A DNA stretch of 64,000 nucleotides, taken from NCBI GenBank assembly GCA_038380795.1, contig CM076267.1:22363501-22427500 (forward strand), written 5' to 3'. Both the position numbers and the translations under genes were made by a program. Under the pieces are notes generated by a model. It was not told the origin of the DNA and made no database searches. It was given only the letters and a program-made list of their open reading frames with translations. The DNA comes from Pyrocephalus nanus. Lineage: Eukaryota > Chordata > Aves > Passeriformes > Tyrannidae. Shown here one piece after another: positions 26,278 through 39,200 of the stretch. Position 1 is the first letter of the stretch. Each line of letters begins with the position of its first letter.

Positions 26278-28355
26278 ATTATAGCTCACCTTGTAATAGC
26301 TGGCTCCCAGGAAAGTTTCCTGACTCCAAAGTCCTTATTGCCAAGATTCTCCAGCCATTCTGTTTTGTGTAAAAAAAGAGAGTTAAACCAACTCTAACCA
26401 AAACATTCTTTAATGAAAAAGTACTTTTGCAGGACAGTTGCACTGAAAATGTGAAACGCAGTAGCACTGCAACATTCTTCACTGCAGTAAGCATGAGAAG
26501 TCTTCAAACCCTTTTTCTTTTTTTCCTAATTTGTTGAAATTTTTAATTTGTACATTAGTTTCCACATCTGTAAGTGTGTTGAAGAGTGGAAGAGCAGCAG
26601 GGATTGTTTTGCCATCAGCCATTTGTTTTACCAACAGAAGTTGACTGCTTTCAGACACCATCCTGCTCACACAGGTTATTGCAGGGGCAAGAGCACAGTG
26701 CATTCCAATGTCCACTCCAGGAGGTGGCTGTGGTGACTTCTCTCTGTCCAACTGCTTCTGCAAGACCTTGAAAGACCTTCCACTGCAGAAATATGTCTGT
26801 CAGCTGCAGCTGTTGACTATAATAGCATGGAGCCATTCATGGAAGGAAAAAGTTTTCTTATTGGAAAACTTTACTGTAGTACATCTGTGAGAAATAAAGA
26901 CATGAAATGGGTAAATAAACACATTAGAGTGAACCCTAAAAAACAAAAATGAAAATTTTAACAGCTTAAAATATTGTTCATAAATATATCATTTGTCTCA
27001 TCTTCATGTATCAATTACATAAAATCAAGGAGACATATAAATACACAATAAATTGTGTGCTGCTTCAGTGCACATTTGTTTTATAAAGAATGTGTATTGC
27101 ATCACAGCATAACTTTAATTCTGACCTTAAATAAATTCTATTACAAGAGACCTCTCACATTCTAACCATAACAGTAATAACTACTTCTGGAAAAGACAAC
27201 CATAAAAATTATTTCTGTACGCATTAATGGCATCTACTGACAAGCATCATCAAATAGTTGTCTGCAAATATGTGTTTTTTTAGAATAAGTGAAAAAAATA
27301 CTTTAGTAGTCCATCTGGCAGAACTAAGAGAAGTCACAGTAATTAAAAATACTTCCAAATTCTACAGCATGTTAATATATTAGACTATTAAAAATCCTGC
27401 AATAGTACCCATTAACATGTTGATTTAAGGAATCCCCAGCAAACTTCCCAGGGTCAAGACTGTAGCATGAAGTTTGTATTTCTTTGTATTTGGATGAAAG
27501 TGTGCCCATTAGGGGGCTGGCAGCCCAGCTGATATGCCCAGAAGTATTTACATCTCATGTTTTAAAAACCTTGTTTTCTGGTGATTAGTTACTATCATTT
27601 GTCCAATTAATTAGATTTTAGGGTTTGGTTTTGCTTTTTTTCCTAGGAACTTCTACATAATAAAGCTAACTGTTATAAATCACACAGGGAGACACACACA
27701 CAGATCAGCTCAGCTGGGGTCTCTCCAGCCAGAGTTATAGCATGATTTGGTGGCACTGCAGCACCCTGCCCTTTCACAATCTTCTTTCAGGAGCACTTAA
27801 GGGCCTGCTATGGGCATCTTTCCAGAAGGCAGCACCCAAAGAAGAGTTCGCATATATTTACCTCTATTTGGTACCCTTTTGCCCTGTCCTCGCTACAATT
27901 CTCCATACAGCTCACAAAGAAATTCATAAAATTGAACCCAAATGAGATTACATTGATAATACAGTGCTCCTTTGAAGGCCACCTTTTAGAACAAGGTACA
28001 ATACTGCAAATTTCCAAGCTGAGCAGGTGTGATAATGAATTCAAAAGCTGAGAATGTGTCACTGTGAATTCAGTTGTTCTCAAAGCTTAATACGTGCATG
28101 TTGCAATTTGATGATGCTTTATGCAATCGCAGGGTTGTTACTGTCAGAAGCAATCTGTTTACTTTGCATATTTTCACATTTTTGTGAGCTGCCTAGATTC
28201 TATCTTCTGCAATTGGCATAGAGATTTACCAATTTATTCTATTTTTCAAGATGAGTAGCCTTGCAAAGGATCTGAAAAGGTCCCAGCATGCAGAATTTGG
28301 GAAAATTCTGGGGCATAATGATATTTATGAAGATTCAGATTCCACATTCATCTGA
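26278..28355. other. Gene-free DNA
   Basis: No gene or named repeat is recognised. A moderately GC-richer piece at about 26580-26880 carries short overlapping frames on both strands without domains. A short CA run occurs near 27691-27703. Confidence 0.5.
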
Positions 28356-28460
28356 CCTTGACAGCTGAAATGAGGCCAGACGATCTCAAAGGCCAAGCTG
28401 CATGGGTCAGAAAGCCCTCAAAGCAGAGCAGAAGGAGAACTGCCCACCCTTGGTTTGCCA

Positions 28461-28482
28461 CTCCAATATTCTGACATTGGAG
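28461..28482. repeat. 7-bp inverted repeat
   Basis: CTCCAAT (28461-28467) pairs with ATTGGAG (28476-28482) across an 8-base loop. It matters only because it clusters with two other hairpins in the same GC-elevated segment. Confidence 0.7.
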
Positions 28483-28586
28483 GAAGAGGCTCCTAGTCAT
28501 GAAAAAAAAACAATATAAACAGCCTGGCAGAAGTCATGATGGGTTTATGGGTCCAGAAAGAAAGGGGAAGTAAACATTTCTGCTGA

Positions 28587-28617
28587 TGCCCTCTCCATGC
28601 AGCCAGTGGAGAGGGCA
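28587..28617. repeat. 11-bp perfect inverted repeat (stem-loop)
   Basis: TGCCCTCTCCA at 28587-28597 is the exact reverse complement of 28607-28617, with a 9-base loop. It is GC-rich and therefore a comparatively stable hairpin in DNA or RNA. There is no T-run after it, and bacterial-type termination does not apply here. Confidence 0.85.
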
Positions 28618-28780
28618 GGAGTCTGAAGAGAGGGCAGTGAGCCCTGTGATCAATCACTGGACAGCAGAGCCCAAGATGCCATCCACCCACCTACCGGCTG
28701 TGAGCTCATGGCAGGAGAGGGGCAGGCAAGAAGCAGAGGACTCCTGCCTCTTTTCACTGCTTGAATGATGTATTATGAGC

Positions 28781-28799
28781 TCCTCTGATCAGCAGAGGA
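28781..28799. repeat. 7-bp inverted repeat
   Basis: TCCTCTG (28781-28787) pairs with CAGAGGA (28793-28799) across a 5-base loop. It is the third hairpin of the cluster. Confidence 0.7.
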
Positions 28800-29045
28800 C
28801 AACTTGAGACCTGCTCTCATCTACATCCACTCCATTGTGGCTGCTGTCAGCCTAATTTGGCCCCTCGCTGCTGGCATCACTGGTTCCCTGACTTGATGGA
28901 CTGGGAATCACCTGGCTTTAAACATGAGCTGAGCAGCAAGGTTGTTATCAAAGCCTACCTCCAGCTCTGTTTGCTTGCACCTGGTCTGCTCTGTGTTGAC
29001 AACGTCTTTGCAAGCTTTAACTGGTTCTACCTTCTAATGTAGAAA

Positions 29046-32000
29046 CTTCTGTGGAAATTACTATACTCTTGGAAAACAACTTCCCATGGAATCTTACTTA
29101 ATAAAGGAATAGACAAAAAACTATGATTTATATGTTGTTTATTCTTCTACTAGCATTGCCGTCATTAAAGATATCATATTTAATTTTATGTAAAGTCTTG
29201 AATCTAAGAAAAGAACCCCGTACTTCTCTTATGTACTACTTAAAAAGTTAAGCACCTTTCAAGTGACCTCTTATATCGCTAATTGAACCTTGATATTGTA
29301 TTTCTCATATATCTAACAGTTATATATACACACCATTCATTTGCAAATTGGCAGGTCCCATTCATGGCAGTAGGAATGGCACAAGCACACTCGCTGGAAG
29401 GTGGTCAGTGCCCAGTGTCTGAGTTGTTAAAACAATAATTGAAATTAGAAGTCATTTTCTTGAAGTTGTTCAAACTTTATTAGGGAGAATCCTCCCTGTA
29501 ATACATTTGCATTATGAGGCTCACTATACAATTTGGTTTATGTCAGATGCAGTATCTGCAGAAAATGCAGGACTTAATTAGTTGTATCTAGAATGTGAGC
29601 AGGATAAAAGTCAAGGTATTGCCTTTTACTTAAGGGGTGGCATCCACCAGCTGGCATTCAAAAAAAATTCAGTTCACAGGTCAGTTTACAGACAGTACTA
29701 CAAGATTCCAGCAAAAATATTATACTCTAAATTTGGATCTAAAAAAAAATTAAGTTGCAGAAAATTAGTAAAGATAGTGATTTATAATTTTAAAAAAAAT
29801 AGTAAGGATAGGAGTTTTGAATCCTTAACTCCAGTTATTGCTATTTATGTGACTGCAATTGCAATTTTTAACAATTTCTGGACACTGCCTATAATCTTTT
29901 GCTGGTGTTTAAATAAGTGCTTCTTCTCTGAATTTAATTGGTGTCATATACACACAAAATTATATTACCTGAGTATCTTGACTGGCACATGCGCACCTTG
30001 CACAGTATTTGTTACAAATGAAAACATCTTATATTTCCTCCCTGTACAGCTGGCAACATTCCCTTCTGCAACTGCTGAGTCCCAGAGGCTTTCTGAAACA
30101 ACATATTTTGTTTGCTTTCAGTCATATGCTCATGTGATAAAAGCCTTCTTTGCATTATGAAATCATAATGATTTATAAACTTCAATATAAATTCAGTTAA
30201 TCTTTGCAAGAAGCCAAAGTGGAATGAATTCAGGACATGTTGCACTTCCAAGGCAGGGGGCTTAATGGACCAAGTATTTAAAGGAGCCAAGAATGGGTAA
30301 GTTTAAAAGTGAAAAAAAATTGGGTGTTTAATTTTTTTTTTTACAAATTAGACTTTAAAAGCAAAGCACTTCTGAAAATCTTCAGATCCACAGCTTTCAG
30401 AAGTCTAAGGTTTACATTAGAAAATTACCAGGAAAATAAGCAAAAAATTAGATTTGCTTTCAAAGTTCATCTACAGCTTTTGTGATAAGAAAAAACATTT
30501 TCCAGGCTTTCCCAGTGACATATTATTTAGGTAAGATCAACAATAGTGTTACAGAAAAGAATTTCAAGACATGTAAATTCTATTTAAAAGCAATAAATAA
30601 AGGTTATTTTTTTCTGAACTAACACTTTTGTGTTTACTCTGTTTCTAGTAATGTTTGATCTCTGTTCTTTTCCAGAGGGAAAAAAAACCCAAACAAGTAT
30701 ATGTAGCGGCAAGGCTAAAATCACATTTTTTTAAATCCATGAATTGTGTACTCCTGACAGCAAAGTTAAAGCAATGCCTAAAAACTCCCTGCTTTTAATA
30801 GCAGTTGAGACTACTCACCACTGTTCAGGAGGCACCCAGCAGTGTGCAGGATTGGGCCAACATGTCTGGGATCAGCGAAAAAATTATGAAAGCCACGTAT
30901 TCCTGAAATGCTACGTTCTGCATCCTTTACTTCCTGCTCTTTCCCCTAAGGCTGTCTGGGTTTTCAATCAAAATTTCTGAAGTTTATATGACTTCCCTCA
31001 TGTTGTTTCTTTCCAAGTTGTTTTTTAGATATTAGGGAGAAGTATAACAGAAAATTTCATAAAATCTAAGGTAGTATTTTCTATTTTAAGATGTTAAGTA
31101 CCTCCTCTTTTCAAAAGATAGCCTAATGAAAGTAAAATTAGTCTGGAAAGTCAATTCAGGACTTACTTTCATATCTTTTTCACTCAAAACGTACTTACGA
31201 TTAAGCTACGGAAAAAAAAAAAAAAACAAACAAATCCAAACAAACCCCCAGGCTTGGTCCCTAGAAAGCTTAAGAATTGTTCCCCCTGTTTCCTTAATTT
31301 AATTTTTTTTAATGTGGTTAGCATCTAAATAAACCTTATCAAACATTTCTTGCTCCACTGACAATTTTCTGACCTCCTAGTTGAAGATCTGAGCCCTAAC
31401 TTAGTTCATGGATGAGTAATCACAGCAGGTTCACAGCAGAACCTCTCTGAGAACTACAAATATATCATCTGCAGCATTGTAAATCAAAGCCTCAAAGAGC
31501 ATCGTTTAGCCTGAAGCTAAAATTGCTTGTTTATCAGATGGTGCCTAGCTTAGCATGGAGCAGTTCCTTGTAAATCTCAGGGACCTTTTACAGCATATAC
31601 TTAAGCAAGCATATTGGCTCCTGAGAGACTTTCCGAGAACTTTAATGACTGCAGACTGCTAAAAGATCCAGGCCTCGGTTTAGTTAAGTGGTTACTTGTA
31701 TAGCTTGGCTCCATTTTGTAAACTCCCAAAGATAAGGTGCCTGCTTTATCTGGGGAAAGAGCACGCATTAGTTTCTTGGGAAATCTTTATGTCCTAAGTG
31801 TTAATGTTCCTGTGGCTTTTGGTATTTTGACCTTTATCTGCTCACTTTTGATTTACAGAGGGAGCAAATCTTTTTCCCCTAAGCCTTTCCTATGTTTTAT
31901 AGGTACTTTGAAAAGCACAGTGAAATATTCACAGCACAGCTTTTAAAAGTAAGGCTGCAAGACTTGTAAGTACATCATACAGCTCAAGACACTCTAATGA

Positions 32001-32299
32001 CAAAGAGGTAAGAAGACCACCCATTTAATTTCTCACTCCTATTTGCTGTTTTATTTCCTAATAAAATGGGTGGTCACAACAACTCCACGGACCACCACTT
32101 TGGTGCAACCCAGGACAAAGCCCAGGCTATTCACCCCAGTTGCAACTCACCCCTCTGTGACAGAAAGGCTCACAGGGTCTGGCTGGACAGCAACAGTAGG
32201 AACAGGAAGGCAGATCCCTTTGGTTTATAGCTTGGAGAAGTGCTTGCTATGGTCATGAACTGGCTGGATTTACCACTGATGTCCAGGCAGCTACTTCCT
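29046..32299. other. Gene-free AT-rich DNA with the longest chance ORF
   Basis: Contains the longest open frame of the window (29582-30160, plus strand, 192 codons from a TTG). The translation is rich in I, F, K, N and C as expected from AT-rich non-coding DNA, with no domain and no internal ATG-Kozak context that stands out. An A15 run followed by CAAA repeats lies at 31212-31250. No repeat family is recognised. Confidence 0.5.
31212..31250. repeat. A15 run with CAAA-type tail
   Basis: Fifteen adenines followed by irregular CAAA units. A-rich tracts of this kind also occur at 43911-43960 and 58147-58227 in this window. Confidence 0.85.
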
Positions 32300-32640
32300 G
32301 AGAGATAGTTGCATACACTTGATGTAATTTGCTAATTGTAGAGCTTGTTATCTGGGTCTCTCACTTTTTGATTTGAATTAATTAGAGTTCACCTCGATAC
32401 AGCCACCTGCTGTGCTGTCACATGCAGCATACATTGGTACAACAAAAACAAGGAATTTTTTTAATAGGCTTATTCAAGCAAAATGTGCTCCCATTAGATG
32501 TGTGAAATGGCATCACTACAATGTCATAGACTAAAAATGGGAACTGCATTTATTTCAGCTGGTATGGTAATGATGCAAATGAGAGGAAAAATCATTCATT
32601 GCATTTATAGGCAGAGGACCCAATACATTTAAAATCTAAT
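32300..32640. promoter_or_regulatory. Candidate conserved regulatory element
   Basis: A repeat-free, stop-rich (so non-coding) segment that combines a homeodomain-type TAATTA core (32379-32384), E-box-like CACCTG/CAGCTG-type sites, and a perfect POU octamer ATGCAAAT (32573-32580). It has the even, non-repetitive texture typical of vertebrate developmental enhancers. This is pattern judgement. No alignment was available, and short motifs occur by chance. Confidence 0.25.
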
Positions 32641-33834
32641 TTGACTTTGCCAATTATTCAATATCTTTGAGTCTTTCTCACCTTCTGTATTTTTTCCTTG
32701 ATCCAAGCTAAGAGCAAGAAGGTCTGATTTTTGTTGCTGCTAGTAGCAGGGTTAACATTTCTTAAACCAAAAATTTTTGCTGGTCTTCTGAGTGCAAACC
32801 TCCTCCAGCACCATTGCAACCATTTGCCCATACTCCTGCAAGTAAGCACACTCTGCATATCATAGAACTGAAAATATACTCCCTTGATACATGTTTTTCA
32901 AACAGAACAAATCCTTATAAAACAGAGCTAAGGAGAAGATAAATAACTTTAAAAGTGCACAGCAGCATTTATCCTTTGAAAGCTGCTGCTTTCAAACTGT
33001 ATTGAAAAACATGAGTTTCCTTTCCACTAAGTATTTAATATTGGCAATGGCAGACTTATTGGGATGTGCAATTGTATTTGTTTGCTTTCTCACATTTAAA
33101 GAACTATATTGAAAATCAAATCCTGTTTTCTTATACACAGAAGAACACAGCCTGCCCAAGTAAGCAGGCTTCTGTACAAAAGATGTCAGGACATCCAAAA
33201 TACATCTGAAGCTATTTTTTCAGCACAGGATCAGTAATGGGTGACAAATTTACTCCATTAATGTGTAAAGATGGTTGAGCTGGCTTTGAACTATCTGTTG
33301 TGGTTTAGATCAAGTTGCCAGGAGCTCAGGGCAAAATAACTCACCCTGGCTGCCATGTCCTGTGGGCACATCACTCTTTCTTCTAAAACTCAACTTTTTT
33401 TCTCCATTCAGTACTGTTCATTGTTCTACAAGTGACCTGAATGTTCAGTCTGCGACATCTTCATGATGTTTTACAGAGAAACTTCTTCTAATCTAACATG
33501 TACTCTATAGGAAATATAACATCAATTTCATAAGAAAAAATGTTGATAGGTTCTCATTTTGTTGGAAGACAAAAGGAAAATAAAACAGGAAATACAGAAT
33601 TAAAATTATATCCAGATAGCTGGATATATAGAGATAACATATGGCTCATAATAATTTGTCTTTTTGAAAATAATTCACACTGAAGTGCTAGAGGGGCTCT
33701 AATACTATGCACATTATTCTGTGGCCTTATAAAAATACATCATTTCCAGGATATTAATCTTTGTAAGAATTGGTGGTTATTTTAAAAATGCAGACTTCTA
33801 CTAATAACAGTATTTGGCATGGTTGGGCACTTTC
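32641..33834. other. Gene-free DNA
   Basis: No gene, RNA gene or named repeat is recognised. Frames are short on both strands. Confidence 0.5.
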
Positions 33835-33985
33835 TCAATTCAGAGCACTGTATCCCTTGAATCTTTAACTCCATTCTACTTCTGTGATGAAAGTGTCAAT
33901 ATTCCCATTTGGCAAATGAAGAAATTGAAACAGAGCATCAAATTTGATTACCCAGGATCACAAAGGCTATAGCTGTGATGTAGTT
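33835..33985 (-). mobile_element. Old MIR/CORE-SINE-like fragment
   Basis: The piece reading 'ttcccatttggcaaatgaag', then an AAATTGAAACAGAG-like block, then 'cccaggatcacaaaggctat', follows the reverse complement of the MIR core (cccattttacagatgag..., aaactgaggcacagag, cccaaggtcacacagct) with many substitutions. The preceding aatctttaactcc...ctgtgatgaa also lines up with that consensus. MIR-type SINEs are ancient in amniotes and rare and worn down in birds. This is recalled similarity, not a database hit. Confidence 0.6.
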
Positions 33986-36236
33986 AAACATATGACTGTT
34001 GTTTGCACCAGCAAGGGCTGCTTCCAGGAATGGAGCATTATGCCACAGAAGCTGCAGATTCCATGCAGGACCTTGGGTAGAAGTCGCTTCCTTAGCTAAG
34101 TACTTTAGGTATAACTAATTTCTTGAGTTGCAATTATGTCTTCAGAGAAATAGTAGCAAAGTCAAAATTAAAAATTAAGACTTCTCTCTTCCAAAAGCAG
34201 TGTCATTTCTCCAATATTGCAGTACCTATCCATTTTCCCCAGTTAAAAAGCGTGTAGGAGATAACAATTACCAATGCAAAAAAACCTCCACCACCTGAGG
34301 ATGCATACAAGAGTGCACTACAGACTGGAGTTAGCAGAAAGACAAATTGAAATAGTCTGTGGTAAAGAGTACACTGTGTTTAAACTTTGAAACCAAAGAA
34401 CTGCAGGAAGAGAAGGTTTCATTTAGTAAACATTGTTCAGTTGTTGATGCTAATTGTTTCAGAGAGAGAGTAAGGACAAAAAAGTTCATCCAAGGAAAAA
34501 AGAAGGCATTTGAGCTTTCCAGTCACTGATCCTACAGTTGGAGTTCATGTTCAGTCACTGCCCTCTTTTTTTGCTTTGAATATTGTTGTCCCTATGTCAG
34601 ACTCCCAAGTTTAGCACCATCTGACTTTGTCATTTGAATTGTGTTTAGTTTTCAGGTCTGAAGTCTGTGTCTAAATCTTTTGTGCAATACAAAATATAAA
34701 ATGTGCAAACAAACCCATAGAAGTGAGTTTTCCAACCAGTATATTCATCAGAGGAAGAATCATAACTATCCAACAAAGGTCCAATTTCCTAAAGACTGTG
34801 AGCAGAAGATAATAATCCTGGACCCTCTGAAGTTGAGTGAATAAACTCCCAATTTGTCTTGAGAGATGTTAATTTCTTCATGGCTGTGTTCTTAAGACCA
34901 TCCATTACTTCAAAACATGTTGAAAAGCAATATTTTTGTAACTATATAGCACTTACCGTGTTGGTGTTATTAAAAACTAGACAAGAGTTTGAACTTAAAG
35001 GCACACAATTTTAAATCAGACAGATGGTGCTAATTTTTAACAGTGAGGATAATGAATCAAACTCCTACATGGAGTAATGGTTCCTCCAACTCTGGAAACC
35101 TCCTTGCTGAAATCTGAAAGTAGCTATGGAAGGTTCACGGGTCAAACAAATACTCTGCTCAGTGCTAGGGTAGCAGGCTAAATCTGTTAATACATCCGTA
35201 CTAAAATCTACATCTTTAAATTAGGTGGTGAAGTAATCTCATCCTTCACTGAGGAATTACAGGAACAGATTAAAATTCAGAGGAACTGAGAAAGTTACAA
35301 TGTTGCAGTTTTACTTAGCTACAGAAATATTTCTAAATTGAAAAAAAAGTCTGAATTTAGAAATTATTATGGGGGAAGATTATTTCTAAAATGCTCCTGG
35401 TAATTAGCTGGTAACTGTAGGACCTCAAAACATTCCCACATGTAGATATACTTTTTTATTTTTGGCTGAGTAGGTTGTTGTCACTGACTTCACTGGGATA
35501 AAAAAATAACCCAAATTTTCCAGGTAATAATGTTTCGAACAGCCTTTGCTGAAGAGTTTCATGTATGTGAACCATCTCACGAATGATATGTTTATTACTC
35601 ACACATTCAAGTTTATGTGTGATTGGTTTTGGAGGAGACATGACTAACTTCAGCAACAAGTGGGGAACAGAGGGTCAAGCAAGTGAGGCTGCTTCACTTT
35701 TAAGGTAAGTTGGGGTTATTTCTGCCCACCTAGAAGCTTCAAAGAGAACACTTATTTAGACAAGGGCTTTCAGTGGCAGACATGCAGCACCCACATTTGT
35801 TTACAGAGCATGTCATAATTACGGCTGTTAAAATAATATCACTGAAAAAGGTTCTACTGATTTTTTTTTTTCCTGCTTGATTAGTTTTAGGGGACAACAA
35901 ACCTTCTCTAAACAAGGAAATCTGTAAAACTCCGCTTTGATAAATCAGCACTCCTTCATTGCTTTAGCAGAGCCCCAGTGTGGACTTTAGTGAGATGCAG
36001 AGAGGGGCTGGCAGAGCCTTCCACAGGGTCCCTGCCACCAGCGCCACAGTGAAACTGCTACTGCTGCTTTATGGGGAAATAAAAAGCCCAAACCACTTTT
36101 CCATTCTTCTTCTGTCACTAAAAAGTTGTGAACAGGTTGCAGAGAAAAACATGATTTCTACAAATCAACTCCACAGTGTCTGGTGAGACTGCACATCGCT
36201 CAACATTTCCATATGCATGGAGAGTGGAAAAAGTGC

Positions 36237-36263
36237 GATCCTACCTTAGATTGAGGTAGGATC
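36237..36263. repeat. 10-bp perfect inverted repeat
   Basis: GATCCTACCT (36237-36246) is the exact reverse complement of 36254-36263, across a 7-base loop. The flanks add only an imperfect extension (AGTG/CACT-like). It is too short for a typical microRNA precursor. Confidence 0.85.
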
Positions 36264-39200
36264 ACTGCACATACAGAGAATGAGGTTACAAAAATACTAA
36301 CTAATGCACTTAACTGTCTCTGAAATTCTCCTTAGGAATAAAAGGGGCTTGAGTTTGTAAGATCTGACATTTCCCTTCCATGCATTAGGACAAGTAACTT
36401 CAAGCAAATTTTTTCTTCCTCTATGTTTCCAGTCAGGTCAGTCTCATTAGTGCCACCAAGTCACCAGCAGTAGGGTAGGTGGCTTGCATTTGCTGCTGGT
36501 TATTTATTTATTTACTTTTACACTGATCTGTAAATACATCCGGGAGCACTTGTACCATCTGCTGCGCATTTGTCAGTCACTGAATGGAGGGTGGACATCT
36601 GGGGATGTCACTGTTTTTTGTTGATTTTCCCCCATAAGAGCTACTGTTTCCTTTTTAAGCATGATGTGAGCAAAGACCCCGGCTGGCTGGTGAAAAGGCA
36701 GATCTGTGTATGTGACACTGCCTCCAAATCCACCAGGTCAGAGTTTTCTCCCAGACTTCCTCTCACTTCGTAGAGCTTAGTGTATCAAAAGAGCATGACA
36801 TGTAAAAGGATCAGCCTTAGTGCTCCTCTGCAGCATGAATAGCAATATTGAATGGTAATATGACAGACAAACACAAGTACCTCCTCTGTGTCCAGGACAT
36901 CACAAAACCCCAGATTTCAGGGGGAGGGAAATCACATAATTTAGTATGTTCCCCTAAAGTCTGTTTTGACAGCCATTGCACACCTTCAGACATAGATGGG
37001 GTACACCAAGACTGCTTACCTGCATTCCAGAAGTAAAGCCACAATATTAATTAATACTCTTCAAAAAAATCCCCTTTTTGTCACAAGTGATTGGGCTTTA
37101 CTTCCCCTTTTTCCTGTGTACCTACTACCTTCACACTCACAAACACACAGTTTCTCATGAGCATGGTCTCCAGAATCAACAAGACAGTATTGCCCAATAT
37201 TTATGTTTAAACCCTGACTTTCAGGACAACTAAAAATAATAATAGATTGATTTTAACATAAAAACTTGGAGCATATTTGGTTTATGGTTTCAAGACAAGC
37301 CTCTTTTAGTCTGCAAACTAAAATTCAGAGATAATTATCTGATTCCAGCTACCAGTGTGCAAGGAAAGAAACCACACTGATATCATGAGAAGCAAAAAAA
37401 TCTCTGCCAGCTCCCAGCAGTTTCTGCTTTGAAGCAGCTTTTTCTGTCCTGCTGAACTGAAACAGCAAGTGCTGCCACAAGGACTTCCCTGTGCTGGGAG
37501 AGATGAGCACAACCACGAAGTAAAGCTGCTCAAGGCATGCTCTGATGCACAGCCTCTCTAGTTCTGAGGGCACATGGCCGTCACCCACCAAAAACATGGC
37601 TTGTTGGGGCTAAAACAAATTGATTGCAGCTTCTAAACATAGCTATGCCTGTGCTTGATCATAAAAGTTCAAGTCTGTGGGAGCTGAAAAGTTACTTGGG
37701 TGTAAGTAGGTTTGTAGAGCATATATGCATACACATTTTTCACATTTTCCAAGAGGTTTTCCAGATGCCACCCTGCTTAGAAATACTGCCATTAAGTTTT
37801 TAAAAATCTTTTATATCCCACAGCTCATAGCTTGTGGCCTATAAGCTTTGCTTTCCATAACAAGTTCATAGTCTAATATATGCAGTGTTCTTGAGCCAGT
37901 TGTGATCCTGGTTGCTAAGATCTATAAATACACTGGAATAACTGGGAAAGTTTCAGGGACTCACTGTGAGAACTGTTGGGATCCTCCTCTGGGAGGGAGG
38001 GAAGAAAGCAAGACCTGTTTGTCCATCTTCTATGGGCTTCTACCTACAGCTCCTGCTGCTGCCAGGAAAACAAACTAGTTGCAAACTGCATGTTACTTCA
38101 ACACTGTAAATGCTATTGCACTCATTTTCTTTCAGAATTGCCACTTCCATTTCATCTAGAGCAAATTATCAATATTAGAAAACATACAGTTGCAACTAGC
38201 TCCCAAAAAAATCCAAGAATAGCTTTTATTTTTCATGTTTTTGTAACAGGACTTTAGGTATTCACTTACCTTCAAATTTTAGTTTTCCATTTTCTTTGCA
38301 AAATTTTGTTTATCATTTTTCTGCTTTCAGCCTTGCTGCCTGCAGGATGGTGGTAGAGATGATATACATCTCACCCTGGTGTCATAAATGAAATGAAAAT
38401 AAATACTGTTTATCACTCGCTCTCAGCCTATTTTCTTTCTCATTCTGTTGCTCCTCAGTGTAATACAGCATTTACAGCCATTTCTGCCTGTATGGGAGTC
38501 ATTAACAAAATTTCCATTCTGAAATGGCTGTGAATTTCAGATTCATCCTTTATGTGAACAACAGTTAGAAGAAGGGAATTTGTACAATCCTCCCCTAGTG
38601 TTTGTATGTCATGTATTAGTAGCAGTGTTTAGTATCATTCCTCTACGTGGATTATATTCAGTAGGACATAGGGAAGGGAAATCATATGATAATGTTTTCT
38701 TAAGGGTCAGGGTTAGAGGAAGGGGTCATAGTACAAACCCAAAATATTCACTACTACAGACAGTTTAAAGGTTTGCTTGATTGGATGTACTGATATTTTT
38801 ATTTGGTTCTTAAGGTTTTTCGTTTTCTATTTGAATAGAAAAATAAGAAAACAATGGTGGGGTTTGTTGGTATCAGTTTCACAAATTACAGAGAATGGAA
38901 TTTTTTTTACTGCTCAAGGCAGAATGAGCAGTCCATTCTTTTGCTTGACCTCTGGTATATCTGGAGAATATGTAAACATATTGAAACTTCGTTGTGTTCT
39001 ACAGTGGGGGAATGAAGTGCATCGATTGCTTGCGATTATTAGCTAGAGTGGGATAAGCCTTCTCCTTATTATGCAGATTAGTGAAGCTCTCAGTTCCAAC
39101 ATATTGTACAGATGCAGGAGAGCAGCTGCTCTTACAGATGGCAAGTACACAGCTCCATTAGTATGTATCTATTGTCTGCTCTTGGCTTGCTCAGAGGATG

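Larger units (their letters stand above)
28356..29045. other. GC-elevated, hairpin-rich segment, unclassified
   Basis: About 690 bases with higher G and C than either flank and three perfect short stem-loops (28461-28482, 28587-28617, 28781-28799). No open frame has a recognisable domain. I could not match it to CR1 or find clear LTR borders with a primer-binding site. It may be a decayed LTR or other repeat not known to me, or a structured unique segment. Confidence 0.35.

Noticed and set aside
27691..27703. CA microsatellite
   Set aside because: Only about six units, below what I would call a repeat locus.
29582..30160. Longest open frame (192 codons, plus strand)
   Set aside because: It starts at a TTG, the composition is what AT-rich non-coding DNA gives (I, F, K, N, C rich), and there is no recognisable domain or splice context.
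34062..34100. Second MIR-like string (accttgggtagaagtcgctt) in plus orientation
   Set aside because: Only about 30 bases resemble the consensus, with no supporting flank. Chance similarity is likely.
36252..36259. let-7-like string TGAGGTAG
   Set aside because: The surrounding hairpin has only 10 paired bases and the rest of the mature let-7 sequence is absent.
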